A stretch of 47,512 nucleotides of DNA from Burkholderiales bacterium (GCA_019509985.1 JAEKLF010000081.1:1-47512); one strand, 5' to 3'. Shown: positions 24,569 to 33,820, counted from the stretch's first letter. Notes: generated by a model not told the origin, from the sequence alone. Made by a program: numbers and translations.

Positions 24569-25696
24569 TCAACGCTTCACCTTGCCGTCGCCAGTCAGCA
24601 TCGTCAGCTCGACGAAGCCGGAGCCGGTGTGTCTGGTCGGCGAGAAGTGCAGGTGGTAGCCGCGCGACTCGTAGCCGGACAGGGTCTCCAGCGCGCCGAT
24701 CAGGCCTTCGCGGCTGAGCCGGCCACCCAGGCGCCGCAGCCCGTCGACCATGACGCGGGCGGCCAGATAGCCTTCCATGCTCGTGTAGTTGGGCTCGGGC
24801 TTGGCGTCGAGGCGGTGCAGGGCCTGCTGATAGTCATTGACGAGGCCGACCGCGGTGCCGAAGGGTGAGGGCATGACCTGTGAGATGACCACGCCGGCGG
24901 CGTCCTTGCCGAGCTCGTCGGCCAGGGCCTGGGTGCCGACAAAGGAGACGTTGTAGAACTGGCCGCCGTAGCCGGCCTTGCGGGCCTCGCGGATGAAGGC
25001 GGCGCAGCTCTTGTAGGCGCTGATCTGCACGACGACCTCGGGCTGGGCGGGCACCAGGGCCTTGACGGCGGCGGCCACGTCGACGCTGTTGCGCTCCACC
25101 GTCGCGACGGCCGTGGGCTGCAGGCCGCGTGCGGTCAGCGCGCGCTGCACGCCCTTGAGGCCGGCCTGGCCATAGGCGTCGTTCTGGTGGAAGACGGCGA
25201 TCTTCTTCAGGTCCAGCTGGGTCAGCTGCTTGACGATGAGCTCGGTCTCGTCGAAATAGGACGCGCGGATGTGGAAGACCAGCCGGTTGAACGGGTCGCG
25301 CAGCGCCTCGGCGCCGGTGAAGGGTGCGATGAAGGGGATCTTGGCCGCCGTGACCAGCGGCAGCGCGGCCAGCGAGGTGGGCGTGCCGACATAGCCGAAC
25401 AGCGCGAAGACGTCGTCCTGGATGAACTTCTCGGTGTTGGCCTTGCAGCGTGCCGGCTCGTAGCCGTCGTCCAGCGTCTTCAGCACGATGGGCAGGCCGC
25501 CCACGCCGCCGGCGGCGTTGACCGCGTCGAAATACGCCTTGGCGCCCAGCTGCATCTGCAGGCCGAGCTGGGCGGCGGGTCCGGTCAGCGGCACGGACTG
25601 GCCGAGCACGATGGCGCGGCGCTCCTGGGCACGGGCGAAGGAGGCCGGCAGCGCGAGGCTGGCCAGGGCGAATTGGGCTTGGCGGCGGGTCAGCAT
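24569..25696 (-). CDS. Branched-chain amino acid-type ABC substrate-binding protein
   Basis: 375 residues from ATG 25696. The leader MLTRRQAQFALASLALPASFARAQE looks like a Tat or Sec signal. The mature part is a type I periplasmic binding fold: VLGQSVPLTGPAAQLGLQMQLGAKAYFDAVNAAGG, FALFGYVGTPTSLAALPLV, KKIAVFHQNDAYGQAGL, GGQFYNVSFVGTQALADEL. This is the Leu/Ile/Val-binding family (Peripla_BP_6), which captures amino acids or aromatic acids outside the inner membrane. No permease or ATPase gene is near, so it is an orphan that may feed a remote transporter or a sensor. It is 93 bases downstream of the CHASE-PAS-GGDEF gene on the same strand, which makes a sensory partnership possible. Confidence 0.92.
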   Translation of the reverse strand: MLTRRQAQFALASLALPASFARAQERRAIVLGQSVPLTGPAAQLGLQMQLGAKAYFDAVNAAGGVGGLPIVLKTLDDGYEPARCKANTEKFIQDDVFALFGYVGTPTSLAALPLVTAAKIPFIAPFTGAEALRDPFNRLVFHIRASYFDETELIVKQLTQLDLKKIAVFHQNDAYGQAGLKGVQRALTARGLQPTAVATVERNSVDVAAAVKALVPAQPEVVVQISAYKSCAAFIREARKAGYGGQFYNVSFVGTQALADELGKDAAGVVISQVMPSPFGTAVGLVNDYQQALHRLDAKPEPNYTSMEGYLAARVMVDGLRRLGGRLSREGLIGALETLSGYESRGYHLHFSPTRHTGSGFVELTMLTGDGKVKR

Positions 25697-25789
25697 GGGC
25701 GCGCAGTTTGCCGCAAGCCGCGCGACTGCATGCCGCCGCCCGGCGCGCAGGTCGCGCAGAGCGTGAATACACCCCACAGGAAACGACTG

Positions 25790-28468
25790 CTAACTGGCGC
25801 GGGCCCGGGCGCGGCCGGCACGCTTGTTGGCGAACATGGCCTCGTCGGCGTGGCGCATCAGCGCGTCCGGCGTGCGGCCGTCGACGGGGTAATGGGCCAG
25901 GCCCAGGCTGCTGCCCACGGCCACCTGCAGGCCCGAGCTCAGCGTGATGGGCAGGATCAGCGCGTCCAGCAGCCGGTTCAGCACCGGCTCGGCGTCGCCG
26001 GGCGGGTGGGCCGGCGTCAGCAGCACGACGAACTCGTCGCCACCCAGCCGGGCCACCGTGTCGGTGGCGCGCAGGCCGGCCTGCAGCCGCGCGGCCACCG
26101 CCTTCAGCACCTCGTCGCCGGCGTCGTGGCCGTGGCTGTCGTTGACCTGCTTGAAGCCGTTCAGGTCCAGGTAGGCCAGCGCAAGCGCATGGCCGCCACG
26201 CTCGGCGCTGTGGATGGCCTGCTTGAGGCGGTCGGCCAGCAGCAGGCGGTTGGGCAGCCCGGTCAGCGCGTCGTGCAGGGCCGCGTGCTCCATGCGCGCC
26301 TCGTGCGCCTTGCTCTGAGTGATGTCGACCATCATCCACAGCGAGGCGCCGTCGCTGCCGGGCAGCTCCACGCCGGCCAGGTCCACCCAGATCAGCGTGC
26401 CGTCCTTGCGGCACATCTGCAGCTGGGTGCGGAAGCGCCCGCCGGCCTTGAGCTGCGGGTAAGCGGTGGCGCCGAGCGCGTGGTAGGCGGTGTCGTCGGG
26501 GTAGAGCAGGCGCGCCGACGTGCCGAGCAGCTCGCCGTCGTCGTAGCCGAACATGCGCTCCACCGCGTGATTGCGCCAGACGGTGATGCGCTCGCGCAGC
26601 TTGACGATGCCGACCAGGTCGCTTGCCAGCATGGCTTCCTGGTCCAGCGTCAGCTGGTGCAACTGCTGGCGAATTCGGTGCGTCTCGCTGATGTCGAACA
26701 TCACCGAGCGGCTGCGCAGGAACTCGCCATCAGCGCCGTAGATGGCCGTGGCCGACAGGCTGACCCGGCGCGTCTCCCCGTGGCGGCCGGTGACGTCGAA
26801 CTCCAGCCCCGACACGCGGCCCTCGCGCTTGAAGCGCGGGAAGGCCTCGCCGAAGAGCCGGCAGCCCTCGGCGTCGAAGAAGTCGGCCGGGCTGGCACGG
26901 CCGATCAACTGATCGGGCGTGCAGCCCAGCCACTTCAGGCCCAGCGCGTTGATCTGCAGGAAGCGGCCGTTCTCGTCCAGCGCATAGTAGGCGCAGGGCG
27001 CGTTGTCGTAGAGATCCTGCAGGCTCTGGCGCGCCTCGTCGGCCTGCGCCTGCAGCAGCTTGCGCGCCGTGATGTCGGACTCGATGACCATGAAGCCGGT
27101 CAGCGCGTCCTCGCCGTCGCGCAGCGGCTGGATCTCGATGTCTACCCAATAGTCGCGGCCGTCCTTGGCGCGCTGCATCAGCTCGACCTTGCAACCCAGG
27201 CCGACGTTCATCGCCTCGCGCATGCCATGCACCGTGTCTTCGTGGGTCAGCTCGGAATGCAGCAGCTCGCTGGGCAGGTGCCCGATGGCCTCGGCGCTCG
27301 TGAAGCCGCTGAGGCGCGTGAAGCCGTCGTTGACCCAGGTGATGTGGCGCTGGGTATCGGTGATGAGGACGGCGTTCGTCGTGTGGCTGGCCACCATCGC
27401 CAGCCGCGCCAGGTCGGCCGTCATGCCGCGCGCCATCTGCTCGGCGCGCGCGCGGCCGGCGGCCAGCAGGTAGACCGTCGCGGCCAGCAGCACGCTCAGC
27501 AGCGCGCCGCCCAGCTCCATGCCGACGCCCGACAGGCCCAGCAGCTGCACCGCCGCCTCGTGCGTCAGTGCGGCGTCCAGCATGAATTCACGCCCCTCCA
27601 CCGTGAAGCCGACCGACTCGGCCATCGGCGCTTCGGTCAGCTGGTACTCGGGCGCGTCTTCCAGCGGCAAGGCCTGGCTCTGGCGGATTGCCAGCAGCGG
27701 CTGGAACTCACCCTCCAGCGCGCGGACGGACAGCTTCAGGTCCAGCAGCGCCGCTGCCGGCTCGGCCACCCCGCGCAGCAGGTCGTTGGCCACCAGCGGC
27801 GCGTACAGCAGGCCCTGCAGGGCCGTGCGGCGCTCGGCCGCGTTGCCGGGGTCATGCCCCTGCTTGTAGACCGGCACGATGAGCAGGAAGCCGGGGCCCT
27901 TCAACGGGTCCTGCACCAGGCGCAAGGGGCTGGAGAGTGTGCTCTCGCCGCTGTCGATGGCCTGCTCGATGGCCTGACGGCTGACCGGATTGGCGCCCGC
28001 ATCCAGCCCCCAGGCCGAGACGTTGCGCGAGAACGGCGAGATCTGCGTGACCACGTAGAGCGTCGGGTCCTGACCCGAGCCATGAACGTTGAACTCGATG
28101 GCGCCCTCGCGCTGATGGGTGGCGACGAAGCCGGCCAGGTCGCGGCGCGCCACCCTTTCGATGAAGCCGAAGCCGCGCGCGCCCGGGAACTCCCTGGGCA
28201 GGTCGCGCGACTCGACGTAGGCGTCGAAGGCGGCGCGGCTGAATTTGCCCTCGAGTGCCGCCAACGTGCCGCGCGCGCCCTTGAGGCCGTAGACCGGCAT
28301 CGTCAGCCGCTTGACGATGTCGGCCTGCAGCCGCTCGACCTGGCGCTCCTGCAAGCCACGGGCCTCGGCGTTGGCGCGCTGCTGCTGCCAGATGACCGTG
28401 CCGGCCGTCAGCGCCAGGCCGATCGACAGCACCACCGCCGCGGCAACCCACGCGGCGGGACTGACCAT
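25790..28468 (-). CDS. CHASE-PAS-PAS-PAS diguanylate cyclase
   Basis: 892 residues from ATG 28468 (MVSPAAWVAAAVV); an alternative start about 60 bases upstream (MAAQATCRI) cannot be excluded. A membrane helix (WVAAAVVLSIGLALTAGTVI) and a second (GALLSVLLAATVYLLAAG, near 345) enclose an extracytoplasmic CHASE domain (PREFPGARGFGFIERV, EGAIEFNVHGSG). Three PAS units follow, near 370-490, 505-620 and 630-740. The GGDEF domain ends the protein, with GGDEF in ARLGGDEFVVLL and an I-site RATD five residues before it. It should make cyclic di-GMP in response to an outside small molecule plus internal PAS cues. No EAL domain is present. Confidence 0.94.
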   Translation of the reverse strand: MVSPAAWVAAAVVLSIGLALTAGTVIWQQQRANAEARGLQERQVERLQADIVKRLTMPVYGLKGARGTLAALEGKFSRAAFDAYVESRDLPREFPGARGFGFIERVARRDLAGFVATHQREGAIEFNVHGSGQDPTLYVVTQISPFSRNVSAWGLDAGANPVSRQAIEQAIDSGESTLSSPLRLVQDPLKGPGFLLIVPVYKQGHDPGNAAERRTALQGLLYAPLVANDLLRGVAEPAAALLDLKLSVRALEGEFQPLLAIRQSQALPLEDAPEYQLTEAPMAESVGFTVEGREFMLDAALTHEAAVQLLGLSGVGMELGGALLSVLLAATVYLLAAGRARAEQMARGMTADLARLAMVASHTTNAVLITDTQRHITWVNDGFTRLSGFTSAEAIGHLPSELLHSELTHEDTVHGMREAMNVGLGCKVELMQRAKDGRDYWVDIEIQPLRDGEDALTGFMVIESDITARKLLQAQADEARQSLQDLYDNAPCAYYALDENGRFLQINALGLKWLGCTPDQLIGRASPADFFDAEGCRLFGEAFPRFKREGRVSGLEFDVTGRHGETRRVSLSATAIYGADGEFLRSRSVMFDISETHRIRQQLHQLTLDQEAMLASDLVGIVKLRERITVWRNHAVERMFGYDDGELLGTSARLLYPDDTAYHALGATAYPQLKAGGRFRTQLQMCRKDGTLIWVDLAGVELPGSDGASLWMMVDITQSKAHEARMEHAALHDALTGLPNRLLLADRLKQAIHSAERGGHALALAYLDLNGFKQVNDSHGHDAGDEVLKAVAARLQAGLRATDTVARLGGDEFVVLLTPAHPPGDAEPVLNRLLDALILPITLSSGLQVAVGSSLGLAHYPVDGRTPDALMRHADEAMFANKRAGRARARAS

Positions 28469-28644
28469 CTCTGGCCCGGTGTAGCCATCTCCGATACGCA
28501 AGCTTGTCTCTCTTGTCGCAATGCGGCATGTTGCCTGCGCAGCCATTGAAGCATGTCCGGCGGCCCGAGTCAGCCCCGTCGCAGCAGGCCGGCAGTGCCG
28601 CCGGCGCGCGCTGTCAACGCCGTCGCCGCGCACAATCTGCGCCC

Positions 28645-29190
28645 ATGAACATCTACCTCATCCAGGCCCGCGCCAACCGCCTCGCCAACCGCCGCCTGCT
28701 GGCCGCCGTGGCAACGCTGTCGGATGCCGACTTCCACGCGCCGCGCACCAGCTTCTTCCCCAGCCTGGCGCTGACGCTGAACCATGTGCTCAACGTGGAC
28801 CACTACTACCTCGCCGCGTTGGAAGGCGACGTGGCCATGCGCAGCATCTGGGCCAGCTATGCGCCCGCGCAGACGGCGACCGAGCTGGCCGCTCGACAAG
28901 ACGTTAGCGACGAGCGCCTGATCGCCTTCTGTACAGGACTCAAGCCTGGCGACGACGAGGGCATCGTCGCCTTCGACCGCGGCGCCGGCATCGAGGCCGG
29001 GCCACGTGAGCCGGTGGGGCGGGTACTGGCGCATCTCTTCATGCACCAGACCCACCACCGCGGCCAGGCGCACGCAATGCTGGCCAGCACATCGGTGAAG
29101 CCGCCGCAGCTGGATGACTTCATCCTGCTCGGAGACGACAAGCATCGCGTGGCGGATATGGCCGGGCTTGGCTGGGCGGAGCCGGTATGA
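28645..29190 (+). CDS. DinB family protein
   Basis: 181 residues from ATG 28645. The four-helix DinB fold is indicated by SLALTLNHVLNVDHYYLAALEGD near residue 50 and LFMHQTHHRGQAHAML near 140, which provide the three His ligands of the usual nickel or zinc site. DinB-like proteins include thiol-dependent transferases and DNA-damage-induced proteins; the precise role is unknown. It is divergent from the CHASE-PAS-GGDEF gene. An open frame upstream of 28645 overlaps the N-terminal part of that gene and was not used. Confidence 0.9.
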   Translation: MNIYLIQARANRLANRRLLAAVATLSDADFHAPRTSFFPSLALTLNHVLNVDHYYLAALEGDVAMRSIWASYAPAQTATELAARQDVSDERLIAFCTGLKPGDDEGIVAFDRGAGIEAGPREPVGRVLAHLFMHQTHHRGQAHAMLASTSVKPPQLDDFILLGDDKHRVADMAGLGWAEPV

Positions 29191-29241
29191 GTGCCGGCGT
29201 ACTTCGTTTCTAGGGTGTCGGGCCCTTTGACAGCCCGATGA

Positions 29242-29265
29242 AGCGAGGCGGCCGGCTTCCTCGCT
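29242..29265 (+). terminator. Hairpin after the DinB gene
   Basis: AGCGAGG (29242-29248) pairs with CCTCGCT (29259-29265), and a second six-base stem TCGGGC/GCCCGA lies just before it (29218-29223 with 29233-29238). No T-run follows. They may end the DinB transcript ahead of the promoter at 29287. Confidence 0.3.
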
Positions 29266-29286
29266 AATTCAACGACTTAGGTGACC

Positions 29287-29302
29287 TGGCCTGCATTCTG
29301 CT
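29287..29302 (+). promoter_or_regulatory. Sigma-54-type promoter for the PEP-CTERM gene
   Basis: TGGCCTGCATTCTGCT places GG at 29288-29289 and GC at 29300-29301 with exactly ten bases between, the invariant spacing of RpoN promoters (consensus TGGCAC-N5-TTGCA). The predicted start near 29313 leaves a 25-base leader containing AAGGGAG. PEP-CTERM genes in several betaproteobacteria are known to be RpoN- and PrsK/PrsR-controlled, which supports the call. Confidence 0.55.
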
Positions 29303-29337
29303 TTGAGGGCTCCGCACTTCAACCAAGGGAGAACCTG

Positions 29338-30114
29338 ATGAGAATTTCCAACTGCCTGCTTGGTGCTGCGGCCGGTCTGGCCCTGGGTGCGAACGCACTG
29401 GCCGCGCCCATCCTGTGGATCGGCGACATCGACGGCCAACTGGGTACCGTCGATGTGGCGACCGGCAATGCCGCCGTCATCGGCAGCATGGGCCACGTAA
29501 TGACCGACATCGCCTTCGACCCGCTGGGCAACCTGTGGGGCACGGATGGCAGTCGCCTCTACCAGATCAACGCCACGACCGCAGCCTCCACGCTGGTCGG
29601 CTCGATCGGCCCCCGCTTCCTGAACTCGCTGGTGTTCGCCGGCAACGGCGCGCTCTATGCCGCGGGCTCGTCGCTGGTCACCATCAACACAGCCACCGGC
29701 GCCGGCACGGCGGTCGGCGTGGGCAACGGCTTCGCGTCGTCGGGCGACCTGGCCTTCGTCAACGGCACGCTCTACCTGTCCTCCAATGCCCCGGTGGCCG
29801 ATACGCTGTGGTCTCTGGACACAGGCACGGGCCTGGGCACGCAGATCGGCGCCATCGGCTCCGGCGCCGTCTACGGCCTGGCCACGGCAGACAACAGCAC
29901 CCTCTACGGCCTGTCAGGCCGGACGGTGCTGAGCGTCGACACCGCCACCGGTGCAGGTACGACCGTCGTCAGCTACGCCAATGGCCTCGGCGAGGCTTTC
30001 GGCACGGCCTTCCGCACCGAAGCCGGCGCCCCCGTGCCGGAGCCGTCGGTGCTGTCGATGTTTGCGATTGCACTGGCCGGCGTCGGCGTCGCGAGCCGTC
30101 GCCGCAAGGCTTGA
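29338..30114 (+). CDS. PEP-CTERM sorting-signal exoprotein
   Basis: 258 residues from ATG 29338 with AAGGGAG six bases upstream. A signal peptide (LLGAAAGLALGANALAAP) is followed by about five short repeats with the pattern of a beta-propeller (TDIAFDPLGNLWGTDG, NSLVFAGNGALYAAGSS, LSVDTATGAGTTVV). The C terminus is a textbook PEP-CTERM tail: VPEPSVLSMFAIALAG, a hydrophobic helix, then the basic SRRRKA. Such proteins are processed by exosortase at the inner membrane and leave the cell, often with exopolysaccharide. The exosortase itself is not in the window. A sigma-54-type promoter lies in front and a strong terminator behind, so the gene is probably a single transcription unit. Confidence 0.93.
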   Translation: MRISNCLLGAAAGLALGANALAAPILWIGDIDGQLGTVDVATGNAAVIGSMGHVMTDIAFDPLGNLWGTDGSRLYQINATTAASTLVGSIGPRFLNSLVFAGNGALYAAGSSLVTINTATGAGTAVGVGNGFASSGDLAFVNGTLYLSSNAPVADTLWSLDTGTGLGTQIGAIGSGAVYGLATADNSTLYGLSGRTVLSVDTATGAGTTVVSYANGLGEAFGTAFRTEAGAPVPEPSVLSMFAIALAGVGVASRRRKA

Positions 30115-30163
30115 CTTGAGCGAAGCCGGCCGCGCTCCAGGCGCGAGCCGGCCTCAGCCGAGG

Positions 30164-30187
30164 CGCCGCGTTCACGCGGCGTTTTTT
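30164..30187 (+). terminator. Intrinsic terminator after the PEP-CTERM gene
   Basis: CGCCGCG (30164-30170) pairs perfectly with CGCGGCG (30175-30181) over the loop TTCA and is followed directly by six T. Another hairpin, GCCGGC-CGCGC with GCGCG-A-GCCGGC (30125-30152), precedes it. The T-run is on the plus side only, so it serves the PEP-CTERM gene rather than the converging oxidoreductase gene. Confidence 0.88.
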
Positions 30188-30199
30188 ATTGGCCGAACG

Positions 30200-33100
30200 T
30201 CACAGCTCGGCCACACCCTTGACCCGCACCGGCATGGCGACCGGCTGGGCCACGACCTCCACCGCACGACCATGGAAGCGATCCAGCAGTGCCTGCCGCT
30301 GCTTTTTCACCGCCACGACGTTGGCATGCTTCACGTGGCCGTAGCCGCGGATCTTCTCCGGCAGGCGGGCCAGCTCGACGGCGATGTTCAGGTTGTCGGC
30401 CGTCAGTGACGCGAGGACGTCCTCCACCAGCTTTTCATAGTCGCGGATCAGCTGGCGCTCCATGCGGCGCTCCTCGGTCTTGCCGAAGATGTCCAGTGCG
30501 CCTCCGCGCAGACCCTTGAACCTGGCCAGCCACTTGAAGGCCGTGAAGGTCCAGCTGCCCATCTCGATCTTCTTCGCGCGGCCATCGGCGCCGGGCTTGG
30601 AGATCAGCGGCGGGGCGAGGTGGAAGGTCAGGGACTCCCAGTTCTCGAACTGGTCCTTCATGGCGGCCATGAAGCGGCCGTCGGTATACAGCCGCGCGAC
30701 CTCGTACTCGTCCTTGATGGCCAGCAGCTTGGCGTAGTAGCGGGCCACGGCCTGCGTCAGGCGCTGGCCTTTGCCCAACTGGGATTCGGCTGCGCGCACG
30801 CGGTCCACCAGCGCGCGGTAGCGGGCGGCGTAGGCGGCGTCCTGGTAGTCGGTCAGAAACTTCACGCGCCGCTCGATCAAACCGTCAGGGCCGTCAAGCT
30901 GGTCGTAGTTGAACAGCTTCACCACGTTGACGTCGCCGGCCAAACGCTGGATGGCGTCCGGCGCCGCAATCGCCAGCCGGCCCAGCGCGAAGGCCGTCTT
31001 GTTGCCTTCCACCGCCACGCCGTTCAGCTCGATGGCGCGCATCAGCGCGGCTTCGCTGACGGGGATCAGGCCACGCTGCCAGCAGGCGCCCAGCATGATG
31101 ATGTTGCTGGGCAGCGTATCGCCCATCAGTCGCTGCGCGATGTCCTGCGCGTCGATGGTGTTTAACAAGCCCCCCGTCTGCGAGTACGCAGCCGGCCCCC
31201 CGAGGGGGCCAAGCCCTTCTTGGGAGCGGCCCGGCGAAGGGCTTGAGGCGCCGTGCTCGCCGACGGCGAACTTCATCTTGGCCAGCAGCGAGTCGGCCTG
31301 CAGGGACGCGTCCGGGTTGCGCACGAAGCCAGCGGTGGGCAGCTCGTGCGTGTTGGCGAGGATGACCGTGCGGCCGGCCTTGATGGTGCCCAGGGCGTCG
31401 GGCGACGCGCCCACGACCATGTCGCAGGCCAGCAGCACGTCGGCCTGCTGGGTGTCGATGCGCACCTGGTTCAGCAGGTCCAGCGTCGGCGCCACGCGCA
31501 CGAAGCTCAGCACCGCGCCGCCCTTCTGCGCAAAGCCCATGAAGTCCAGCACCGAGGCCTGCTTGCCTTCCAGGTGGGCGGCCATCGACACCAGCGCGCC
31601 GACGGTGACCACGCCCGTGCCGCCCACGCCGGTGACCAGCAGGTCGAACGGGCCCGTCCACTGCCACGTGGCCGGAGCGGTGATGGCGGCCACTTCGCGG
31701 GCCAGGTCTTGCGGCGTGTAGGTCGCGCCGGCCTTCTTCTTCAACACCGGCTCGTGCACGGAGACGAAGCTCGGGCAGAAGCCGTTCACGCAGGAAAAAT
31801 CCTTGTTGCAGCTGCTCTGCTCGATGACGCGCTTGCGGCCCCAGTCGGTCTCGACGGGCACCACGCTCAGGCAGTTGCTCGCCACGCCGCAATCGCCGCA
31901 GCCTTCGCAGACCGCCTCGTTGATGAAGATGCGCTTCGGCGGGTCCGGGAACTCCTGCTTCTTGCGGCGGCGGCGTTTCTCGGCGGCGCAGGTCTGGTCG
32001 TAGATCAGCACCGTGACGCCTTCTATTTCTCGAAGCTCGCGCTGCACCGCATCCAGCTCGCTGCGGTCGTGGAAGGTGGTGCCGGCGGGGAAAATGCCGT
32101 GGTGACCGTCGTACTTGGCCGTTTCGTCGGACACGACGACCAGGCGCTTGACGCCCTCGGCCTCCACCTGGCGCGCGATCTGCGGCACGCTGGTCTGGCC
32201 GTCCACCGGCTGGCCGCCGGTCATCGCGACGGCGTCGTTGTAGAGGATCTTGTAGGTGATGTTGGCCTTGGCCGCGATGGCCTGGCGGATGGCGAGGTAG
32301 CCCGAGTGGTAGTACGTGCCGTCGCCCAGGTTCTGGAAGACATGCTTCTCGGTCGTGAAGCGGCTGTGCGCCGCCCAGTCCACGCCCTCGGCGCCCATCT
32401 GGATCAGGCCCGACGTGCCGCGTTCCATCCAGCTCGCCATGAAGTGGCAGCCGATGCCGGCCAGCGCTCGCGAGCCCTCAGGCAGCTTGGTGCTGGTGTT
32501 GTGCGGGCAGCCCGAGCAGAAGTAGGGCTGGCGGCGCACCGCGTCGGCGGCGTTGGACAGCAGCTGCGGCGTCAGGAAGTCGACGACGAGGTGGCGGCGG
32601 TCCAGCGCCGGGTTGAGTCGCGCGAGCCAGTCGGCCACCGTGCCCATGATGCGGCTGGGGCGCAGCTCACCGAGCGCGCTCAGCACCGCGCAGCCATGCT
32701 CGTCCGTCTTGCCGACGACGCGTGGGCGCTGGAAGTCGGGCAGGTGGTAGAGCAGCTCCTTGATCTGCCGCTCGACGACCGGGCCTTTCTCCTCGATGAC
32801 CAGCACGTCGGTCAGGTTGGAGCAGAACTCGACGATGCGCGTCGGCTCCAGGGGGAACACCAGGCCGACCTTGTAGACGCGCACACCGGCCGCGGCCAGC
32901 GCGTTGGGGTCGAGGTCCAGCCGGCGCAGCACCTCCATGAAGTCGTAGTGCGCCTTGCCGACGGTCACGACGCCCAGCGTCGCCGCGGGGCTGGTGACGA
33001 TGTGCTTGTCGATGCTGTTGGCCTTGGCGAAGGCCAGCACGGCGTCGAGCTTGTGTGCCAGGCGCGACTCAAGCTCCAGCGACGGCAGGTCGACCGAGCG

Positions 33101-33820
33101 GATGTGCAGGTCCGTCGGCGGCGTGTGGTCGACCGGGTTGTCGAAGTCCAGAGGCACCGCGTCCAGGTCCACGGTCATGCCGCTCTCGACGACCTCCGAG
33201 ATCGCCTTGAAGCCCACCCACGCGCCCGAGAAGCGGCTCAGCGCCCAGCCGTACAGGCCGAACTCCAGGTACTCGGCCACATTGGCCGGGTGCACCAGCG
33301 GCATGCTCCAGGCCTGCAGGGCCTGGTCGCTCTGGTGTGGCGTGCTGCTGGACACGCAGCCGTGGTCGTCGCCGCAGACGACCAGCACGCCGCCCTGGCG
33401 GCTCGTGCCGTAGACATTGCCGTGCTTGAGCGCGTCGCCGGAGCGGTCCACGCCCGGCCCCTTGCCGTACCACATCGCGAACACGCCATCGACGGTGCGC
33501 TTGGGGTCCAGCGCCACGCGCTGCACGCCCAGGCACGCGGTGGCGGCCAGGTCCTCGTTGATGGCGGGCAGGAAGTTGACCTGCGCCTTGTCGAGGAACT
33601 TCTTCGCCTTCCACAACTGCTGGTCCACCATGCCCAGCGGGCTGCCGCGATAGCCGGAGACGAAGCCGGCGGTCTTGAGCCCGGCACGCTCGTCCTGCGC
33701 CTTCTGCGCGAGCAGCAGCCGCACCAGCGCCTGCGTGCCGGTCAGGAAGACCGCGCCGGTCGTGGCGGCGAGGTTGTCGCTGAGCTGGTAGGGGCGCAGG
33801 GCGGGAAAGGCGTCGGACAT
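30200..33820 (-). CDS. Fused indolepyruvate:ferredoxin oxidoreductase
   Basis: 1206 residues from ATG 33820, with AGGAG upstream. The enzyme oxidatively decarboxylates aryl- or branched 2-oxoacids to acyl-CoA, using thiamine diphosphate and iron-sulfur clusters. N-terminal pyrimidine-binding part (GTQALVRLLLAQK, GFVSGYRGSPLGMVDQQ), TPP-binding part (FCSGCPHNTSTKLPEG, LGDGTYYHSGYLAI, ILYNDAVAMTGGQP), a Cys-rich cluster region (CEGCGDCGVASNC, then CNKDFSCVNGFC), and the gamma-type domain (VTGVGGTGVVTVGALV) are all seen. About 26 residues near 858-884 are encoded by a palindromic repeat and are not a family feature. In betaproteobacteria this enzyme is used in aromatic and branched amino acid breakdown. 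The divergent Lrp-type gene is the probable regulator. Confidence 0.95.
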   Translation of the reverse strand: MSDAFPALRPYQLSDNLAATTGAVFLTGTQALVRLLLAQKAQDERAGLKTAGFVSGYRGSPLGMVDQQLWKAKKFLDKAQVNFLPAINEDLAATACLGVQRVALDPKRTVDGVFAMWYGKGPGVDRSGDALKHGNVYGTSRQGGVLVVCGDDHGCVSSSTPHQSDQALQAWSMPLVHPANVAEYLEFGLYGWALSRFSGAWVGFKAISEVVESGMTVDLDAVPLDFDNPVDHTPPTDLHIRSVDLPSLELESRLAHKLDAVLAFAKANSIDKHIVTSPAATLGVVTVGKAHYDFMEVLRRLDLDPNALAAAGVRVYKVGLVFPLEPTRIVEFCSNLTDVLVIEEKGPVVERQIKELLYHLPDFQRPRVVGKTDEHGCAVLSALGELRPSRIMGTVADWLARLNPALDRRHLVVDFLTPQLLSNAADAVRRQPYFCSGCPHNTSTKLPEGSRALAGIGCHFMASWMERGTSGLIQMGAEGVDWAAHSRFTTEKHVFQNLGDGTYYHSGYLAIRQAIAAKANITYKILYNDAVAMTGGQPVDGQTSVPQIARQVEAEGVKRLVVVSDETAKYDGHHGIFPAGTTFHDRSELDAVQRELREIEGVTVLIYDQTCAAEKRRRRKKQEFPDPPKRIFINEAVCEGCGDCGVASNCLSVVPVETDWGRKRVIEQSSCNKDFSCVNGFCPSFVSVHEPVLKKKAGATYTPQDLAREVAAITAPATWQWTGPFDLLVTGVGGTGVVTVGALVSMAAHLEGKQASVLDFMGFAQKGGAVLSFVRVAPTLDLLNQVRIDTQQADVLLACDMVVGASPDALGTIKAGRTVILANTHELPTAGFVRNPDASLQADSLLAKMKFAVGEHGASSPSPGRSQEGLGPLGGPAAYSQTGGLLNTIDAQDIAQRLMGDTLPSNIIMLGACWQRGLIPVSEAALMRAIELNGVAVEGNKTAFALGRLAIAAPDAIQRLAGDVNVVKLFNYDQLDGPDGLIERRVKFLTDYQDAAYAARYRALVDRVRAAESQLGKGQRLTQAVARYYAKLLAIKDEYEVARLYTDGRFMAAMKDQFENWESLTFHLAPPLISKPGADGRAKKIEMGSWTFTAFKWLARFKGLRGGALDIFGKTEERRMERQLIRDYEKLVEDVLASLTADNLNIAVELARLPEKIRGYGHVKHANVVAVKKQRQALLDRFHGRAVEVVAQPVAMPVRVKGVAEL
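31167..31245 (-). repeat. Palindromic element inserted in frame in the oxidoreductase gene
   Basis: Three hairpins in a row on the plus strand: CTGCG/CGCAG (31178-31191), GGCCCCC/GGGGGCC with a CGA loop (31194-31210) and AAGCCCTTC/GAAGGGCTT (31211-31244). CTTGGGAGCGGCCCGGC at 31219-31235 is identical, inverted, to 8328-8344 in repeat copy A. It is read through as residues about 858-884 of the enzyme (with SSPSPGRSQEGLGPLGG). Confidence 0.8.

Noticed and set aside
25187..28549. Open frame of about 1,120 codons on the plus strand
   Set aside because: Complement of the CHASE-PAS-GGDEF gene and part of the binding-protein gene, low-complexity composition, no domain.
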